Part shown: positions 60,404 through 64,000 of the stretch, in pieces
Numbering within the stretch: position 1 is the stretch's first letter
Layout: every line of letters starts with the position of its first letter
From: Actinopolymorpha rutila
Lineage (GTDB): Bacteria; Actinomycetota; Actinomycetes; Propionibacteriales; Actinopolymorphaceae
Direction of reading: 5' to 3'
NCBI RefSeq assembly: GCF_013407855.1
Contig: NZ_JACBZH010000001.1
Location: 5,270,001 to 5,334,000 of the forward strand
Length of the DNA: 64,000 nucleotides
The notes under the pieces: generated by a model
Databases searched by the model: none
What the model saw: only the letters and a program-made list of their open reading frames with translations
What the model was told of the DNA's origin: nothing
Made by a program: the position numbers and the translations under genes

Positions 60404-63400
60404 TCACCTGCCGTGTGGGAGCGCTACCGCACGGATGACCTCCTGCGTCAACTGGTTGCCGTCCGCGTCCTGAGCATGCACCCGGAACGACACGTACCGA
60501 GCCTTCGCCGGCGCGTTCGGCGGCAGGTCCACCGTGTATCGGCCGTCGCCGTGGCGGACAGCCCGCAGGTGCCGCCACCGGCCGCCGTCGTCGTAGGAGA
60601 CCTCGAACGTCAACCGGCTGACGGGAATGTCCACCCCCGCCTGGTGGCCGGCGGTCACCTTCACCTGGTTCGACCCGTGCGCCGGTGGTGTCAGCTCGTT
60701 GCGCAGGTCGACTCCGACGTCGTACCCGAGGGTCAGCAGCGGCAGCGGTTCAGCCGCGTCGGTGGCCGCGGACCGGAACGTCCACTCCGAACGGCTACGG
60801 GTGGACAGCTGCGCCCACGACGCACGGTTGGCCACGTCGAACGACATCCGGTAGGTGTCCTCCGAACCGGTGGGCAGCGGCACGTAGCCGAAGAGCCCAC
60901 CGGGTACGTGTTCGGTCTCCCACAACGTCTCGTCACCCCGCGAGAGCCGGAACATCGTGGCGAAGCCGTCGTCGCCCTCGGTCGACGCCACCACCGATGA
61001 GTGGTTCGCGCCGTCCACCATCCCGACTCCCTGGGACAGCATCGGGAACGGCTTTCCGAGCACCAGCCGATCCCCGTTGCGCACGACCGGGAGGCTCGGG
61101 TTGAGGCCGGTGGCGACCGGCGCTCCGAGCCACGACTGCGTGGTGCGTTCACGTGGCGCGTAGGTCGTCAGCGGAGCGTCCAGCTGAAGTTGCGCGACCT
61201 CCGGGTGCGGCTCGTGGTAGCCGGACGGCCGTTCGGGGGTCGACATCACGTACGACCACCTCGTCGTGGGATCCGACGCGTGGTAGACGACGCGCGAGCG
61301 CGGTGCGTCGTACAGCGGTCGTTGGAAGGTGATCGCCATGTCGTCCTGCGGCCGGAAGGCGAACGCTCCCTCGCTGTAGGTGATCTGGTCCGTCGACAGG
61401 CTGTGAATGTCCTCGTCGATCCGCACCAGGTCCTTCGGAACCGCACTGTAGTGCGGTTGTGCGGGGATGCCGTGCCGCTCGGCGTAGACCAGGTCGTAGA
61501 CGTACGGGCTGGCCATGTTCCCGGTCGCACGTACTGTCAACTTCCCCTTGCCGAGCCGACCGAGCAGATCGAGCAGCGCTCCGCCCTCGGCACCGGTGAG
61601 GCGCACTGTCGGCACCTTGAGGGCGAGGTCGGCGTAGCCACCGGGGTTGCCGTTGGCGCCGGGACTGTCGTTGTAGACCGCCACCATCCGCGCGCCCCCG
61701 GCGGCCGCGGCGTTCGACTGCTCGGCCACCGGCAGGTCGTCGCTGCGCCGTACGAGCGCCAGTGCACCCTTCAGGTCCAGGCCGGCGAGGTCGTCGGGCC
61801 GCCCCTGGCCCGCGTCGACCACGCGCAGGTTGGCCGCGCCATCGAGCACCGGGAACTGGCTGCTGAAGTCGCTGAACCAGTTCATCGGGTAGTACTGCGG
61901 GTTGAGCTTCACGTTCTTGGCGCCCGGGACGGACAGGGTGACGTCCGGCGCCTCCAGCCGCCACCTCGAGGTCGCCTCGAAGGTCCCGACCGACGCGTCG
62001 TCCATCGGCTGCACGAAGAAGCGTTCCTCGTGCTGCGACCCGGGTGCGTTGAGAACGGCGTCGTCGGCGACCGTGCCGTCGGGAGCGGTGCGGTACCACC
62101 TGAGTTCGACGGCACCGCCGAGGTTGGCCCTGGCCTCCGGGTTCGCCGGGGTGTCCACCGTGACCTCGACCGCCTTGCGGGCATCGAGAGTCAGCGTGGT
62201 GTCGCCGGTGACCTTCAGCTCCGGGTCACCGACCAGCGACGTGTCGAGGCCGTCGCCGTAGCCGTTCGACGGCACCCCTGCGGGGCGGGTGTGGATGAAG
62301 GCCAGCACGGAGTAGGTACCGACCGGCACCTGCATGCAGACCTCGGTCGTCGGGTCGTCGACCTTGCAGCGCTTCGTCATCGTCTCGCCGGTGTCGACGT
62401 TGACGATGGGCGAGGCGTTGAGGGAGCCGACCCAGGGCAGTGCCGGCCGGCCGTCGCGGGCGATGCCCTTCAGGCGCAGGTCGAACAGCTGCAGCTGGCC
62501 CACGAACCCGATCGGCGTGTGCAGGGACTGAGCACCCGGGACGTCGGCCACCACGGTTCCGGTGTAGTTGCCGGGCTTGGCGGTTCCCGGGTCGACGACG
62601 ACCTTCGCGGTGCCCACGGCGCCGGGCTGGACGGTCAGCTGGGACGGTTCCACCGACGTGTAGTCGACCTGGGTGCCGGTCTGGTCTCGAAGCTGGGCGT
62701 GCAGGTTCAGCGTCACCGGCTGGTCGGAGACGTTGCGGTAGCTCAGGTCGTGGTCGACCGGGGCGGTCCCGCCACCGGCCTTCAGCGCAACGACACCGAA
62801 GTCCAGCGATCCCTGCTCGGCGAGCACCGGGCTCTCCAGTACGCGGCCGACGTCGACCCGGCCGGCGCCCTGCTGGTACTCCCGCAGCCCCGCGGTGGGC
62901 ACCGCGGTGGACATCAACGCGGCCTTGAGTTCCGGCCCCGTCATGTCCGGCCTGGCCTGCGACAACAGGGCCGCGGCGCCGGCCACGTGCGGGGTCGCCA
63001 TGGACGTTCCGGACAGCTGGAGGTACGGGCCGGAGCCGCCGAGCTGGGCGTCCTCGGCGCGGGCGGCCCAGATCCCCACGCCGGGCGCGGTGATGTCCGG
63101 CTTGAGCGCCAGGTTGACCGGGCCGGGACCGCGGCTGGAGAAGTCGGCGAGCTGGTCCCCCCGGTCCACCGCACCCACCGTCAGTGCGCTGGGCGCGTCG
63201 CCGGGCGCGAGCACGCACGCGTCGCATCCGTCGTTGCCGGCCGCGACCACGAACAACGTGCCGTCATCACTGCTCAGCCGGTCGACGGCCGCCGTCACGA
63301 GGTTGCTGCCGTAGACAGTGGGGTCCGAACCCAGGCTCATGTTCACGATGTCGGCGTGCTCGTCACCGGCGGCCCACTCCATCCCGGCGATGATCCAGGA

Positions 63401-64000
63401 CATGGCGCCGCTGCCGTCGTCACCCAGGACCTTGCCGTTGAGCAGGTTCGCGCCGTACGCGACACCCTTGCGGGCACCGTCGGAGGCCGCGCCCGACCCA
63501 CCGACGATCGACGCGACGTGCGTGCCGTGCCCGAACCTGTCGCCGGCGTCCGCGGTGTCGGTGAAGTTGTGCGCGGCGCCGACCCGACCGGCCAGGTCGG
63601 GGTGGGTGGTGTCGATGCCGGTGTCGAGTACGGCGACCTTCACTCCGGCGCCGGTGTAGCCGGCGTCCCAGGCGGCCGGCGCGTCGATCTGCTTCGTGCT
63701 CCGGTCCAACGCGACCCTGACCCGCGCGTCCAGCCAGATCTTGCGTACGCCGGCGAGCGGTCCGGCCTGTGCGGCGGTCAGCGACGACGTACGCCGGCCC
63801 GTCTCCTGCGCGGCCTCGGCGAGCTCGAACACCGCGTTCCCCAGCTTGCCCACCTCGTCCTTGGGGACCTCGGTGGCGACGCCGTTCACACTGTCCAGCA
63901 CGCGACGGTCACGGCCCCCGGGGATCGTCTTCGTCCGGTAGGTGCGCGGCGCGTCCTTCGGATAGGTGAGGATCAGCGGAAGGGTCTTGCTGGCCGTGTC
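60404..64000 (-). CDS. Large secreted S8 (subtilisin-like) serine protease, 5' end outside window
   Basis: The frame is open to the window edge, so the signal peptide is not seen; 1198 residues are visible. Edge residues LPLILTYPKDAPRTYRTKTI and VLDSVNGVATEVPKDE fit a propeptide. Catalytic Asp is in VAVLDTGIDTTHPD, His in RFGHGTHVASIVGG, the oxyanion Asn in VAAGNDGC, and Ser in SGTSMATPHVAGAAALL, all intact. Beyond the ~300-residue peptidase domain follow Ig-like modules, a PA-like segment (LKGALALVRRSDDLPVAEQ, VAVYNDSP) and further beta domains. It probably degrades extracellular protein together with the neighbouring glycosidases. Ends before the duplicated hairpin. Confidence 0.85.
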   Translation of the reverse strand, partial: DTASKTLPLILTYPKDAPRTYRTKTIPGGRDRRVLDSVNGVATEVPKDEVGKLGNAVFELAEAAQETGRRTSSLTAAQAGPLAGVRKIWLDARVRVALDRSTKQIDAPAAWDAGYTGAGVKVAVLDTGIDTTHPDLAGRVGAAHNFTDTADAGDRFGHGTHVASIVGGSGAASDGARKGVAYGANLLNGKVLGDDGSGAMSWIIAGMEWAAGDEHADIVNMSLGSDPTVYGSNLVTAAVDRLSSDDGTLFVVAAGNDGCDACVLAPGDAPSALTVGAVDRGDQLADFSSRGPGPVNLALKPDITAPGVGIWAARAEDAQLGGSGPYLQLSGTSMATPHVAGAAALLSQARPDMTGPELKAALMSTAVPTAGLREYQQGAGRVDVGRVLESPVLAEQGSLDFGVVALKAGGGTAPVDHDLSYRNVSDQPVTLNLHAQLRDQTGTQVDYTSVEPSQLTVQPGAVGTAKVVVDPGTAKPGNYTGTVVADVPGAQSLHTPIGFVGQLQLFDLRLKGIARDGRPALPWVGSLNASPIVNVDTGETMTKRCKVDDPTTEVCMQVPVGTYSVLAFIHTRPAGVPSNGYGDGLDTSLVGDPELKVTGDTTLTLDARKAVEVTVDTPANPEARANLGGAVELRWYRTAPDGTVADDAVLNAPGSQHEERFFVQPMDDASVGTFEATSRWRLEAPDVTLSVPGAKNVKLNPQYYPMNWFSDFSSQFPVLDGAANLRVVDAGQGRPDDLAGLDLKGALALVRRSDDLPVAEQSNAAAAGGARMVAVYNDSPGANGNPGGYADLALKVPTVRLTGAEGGALLDLLGRLGKGKLTVRATGNMASPYVYDLVYAERHGIPAQPHYSAVPKDLVRIDEDIHSLSTDQITYSEGAFAFRPQDDMAITFQRPLYDAPRSRVVYHASDPTTRWSYVMSTPERPSGYHEPHPEVAQLQLDAPLTTYAPRERTTQSWLGAPVATGLNPSLPVVRNGDRLVLGKPFPMLSQGVGMVDGANHSSVVASTEGDDGFATMFRLSRGDETLWETEHVPGGLFGYVPLPTGSEDTYRMSFDVANRASWAQLSTRSRSEWTFRSAATDAAEPLPLLTLGYDVGVDLRNELTPPAHGSNQVKVTAGHQAGVDIPVSRLTFEVSYDDGGRWRHLRAVRHGDGRYTVDLPPNAPAKARYVSFRVHAQDADGNQLTQEVIRAVALPHGR

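Overview
The window is very GC-rich, uses mostly G/C third positions and many GTG starts, and encodes a mycothiol-type maleylpyruvate isomerase fold protein, an F420/flavin luciferase-like oxidoreductase, Tat-exported lipoproteins and LuxR/WYL/ROK regulators. This points to a soil-type actinomycete chromosome (my guess is a Nocardioidaceae/Kribbella/Actinopolymorpha-like organism; this is inference). It looks like ordinary chromosome with accessory patches. I found no CRISPR array, rRNA, tRNA, prophage or intact insertion sequence.

Layout. 0-4.1 kb: surface polysaccharide genes (a cut rhamnosyltransferase-like gene, an IS481-type transposase relic, a GT2, and an unusual WecG/TagA-GT2 fusion). 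4.8-15.9 kb: small housekeeping and stress genes: P-loop kinase, MBL hydrolase divergent from a CGNR regulator, phosphotransferase, an MDMPI-ArsR-SRPBCC operon with tandem operators, a Tat-exported PHP phosphoesterase, alpha/beta hydrolase, a ChrB-like protein, a COG4280-like membrane protein with a small partner, and a DUF347 membrane protein. 15.9-20.6 kb: an OmpR/histidine kinase pair, a slipin, and two damaged genes side by side (a frameshifted phosphotransferase and an N-terminally truncated hydrolase). 20.7-29.7 kb: secreted GH16, metallophosphoesterase, ankyrin protein, WYL regulator, TetR with a divergent aldo/keto reductase-LLM operon, and a secreted beta-helix protein.

29.8-33.4 kb: a MarR-ClC-CtaG operon. 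33.5-41.0 kb: a carbohydrate catabolic cluster: a ROK repressor divergent from isomerase/epimerase, Gfo/Idh/MocA dehydrogenase, a sugar-binding lipoprotein, two ABC permeases and an SDR; no ATPase is present, so a shared MsmK/UgpC-type ATPase elsewhere is likely. 41.0-43.8 kb: a P-loop kinase broken by an in-frame TGA, a streptomycin-kinase-like phosphotransferase, a methyltransferase and a HIT protein. 44.1-50.7 kb: a FadR-type regulator and a complete oligopeptide-type ABC importer whose two ATPases are fused in one protein. 50.9-56.1 kb: a large LuxR ATPase, a SemiSWEET-like protein with a long disordered tail, a VOC protein and a GNAT-like protein. 56.7-64 kb: a secreted hydrolase block (clan-A-like glycosidase, GH76, and a very large subtilase cut by the window edge), with a 144-bp duplicated protease-gene end and terminator.

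The strongest observations are regulatory architectures that read clearly from sequence (two adjacent 16-bp dyads over the -10 and Shine-Dalgarno of the ArsR operon; a 17-bp palindrome filling the -35/-10 spacer of the TetR-controlled promoter; a stem that would hide the Shine-Dalgarno of the ankyrin gene), gene fusions (WecG-GT2, OppD-OppF with a relic internal start), gene decay, and the duplicated S8 gene tail. I did not find a convincing wholly new multi-gene system.
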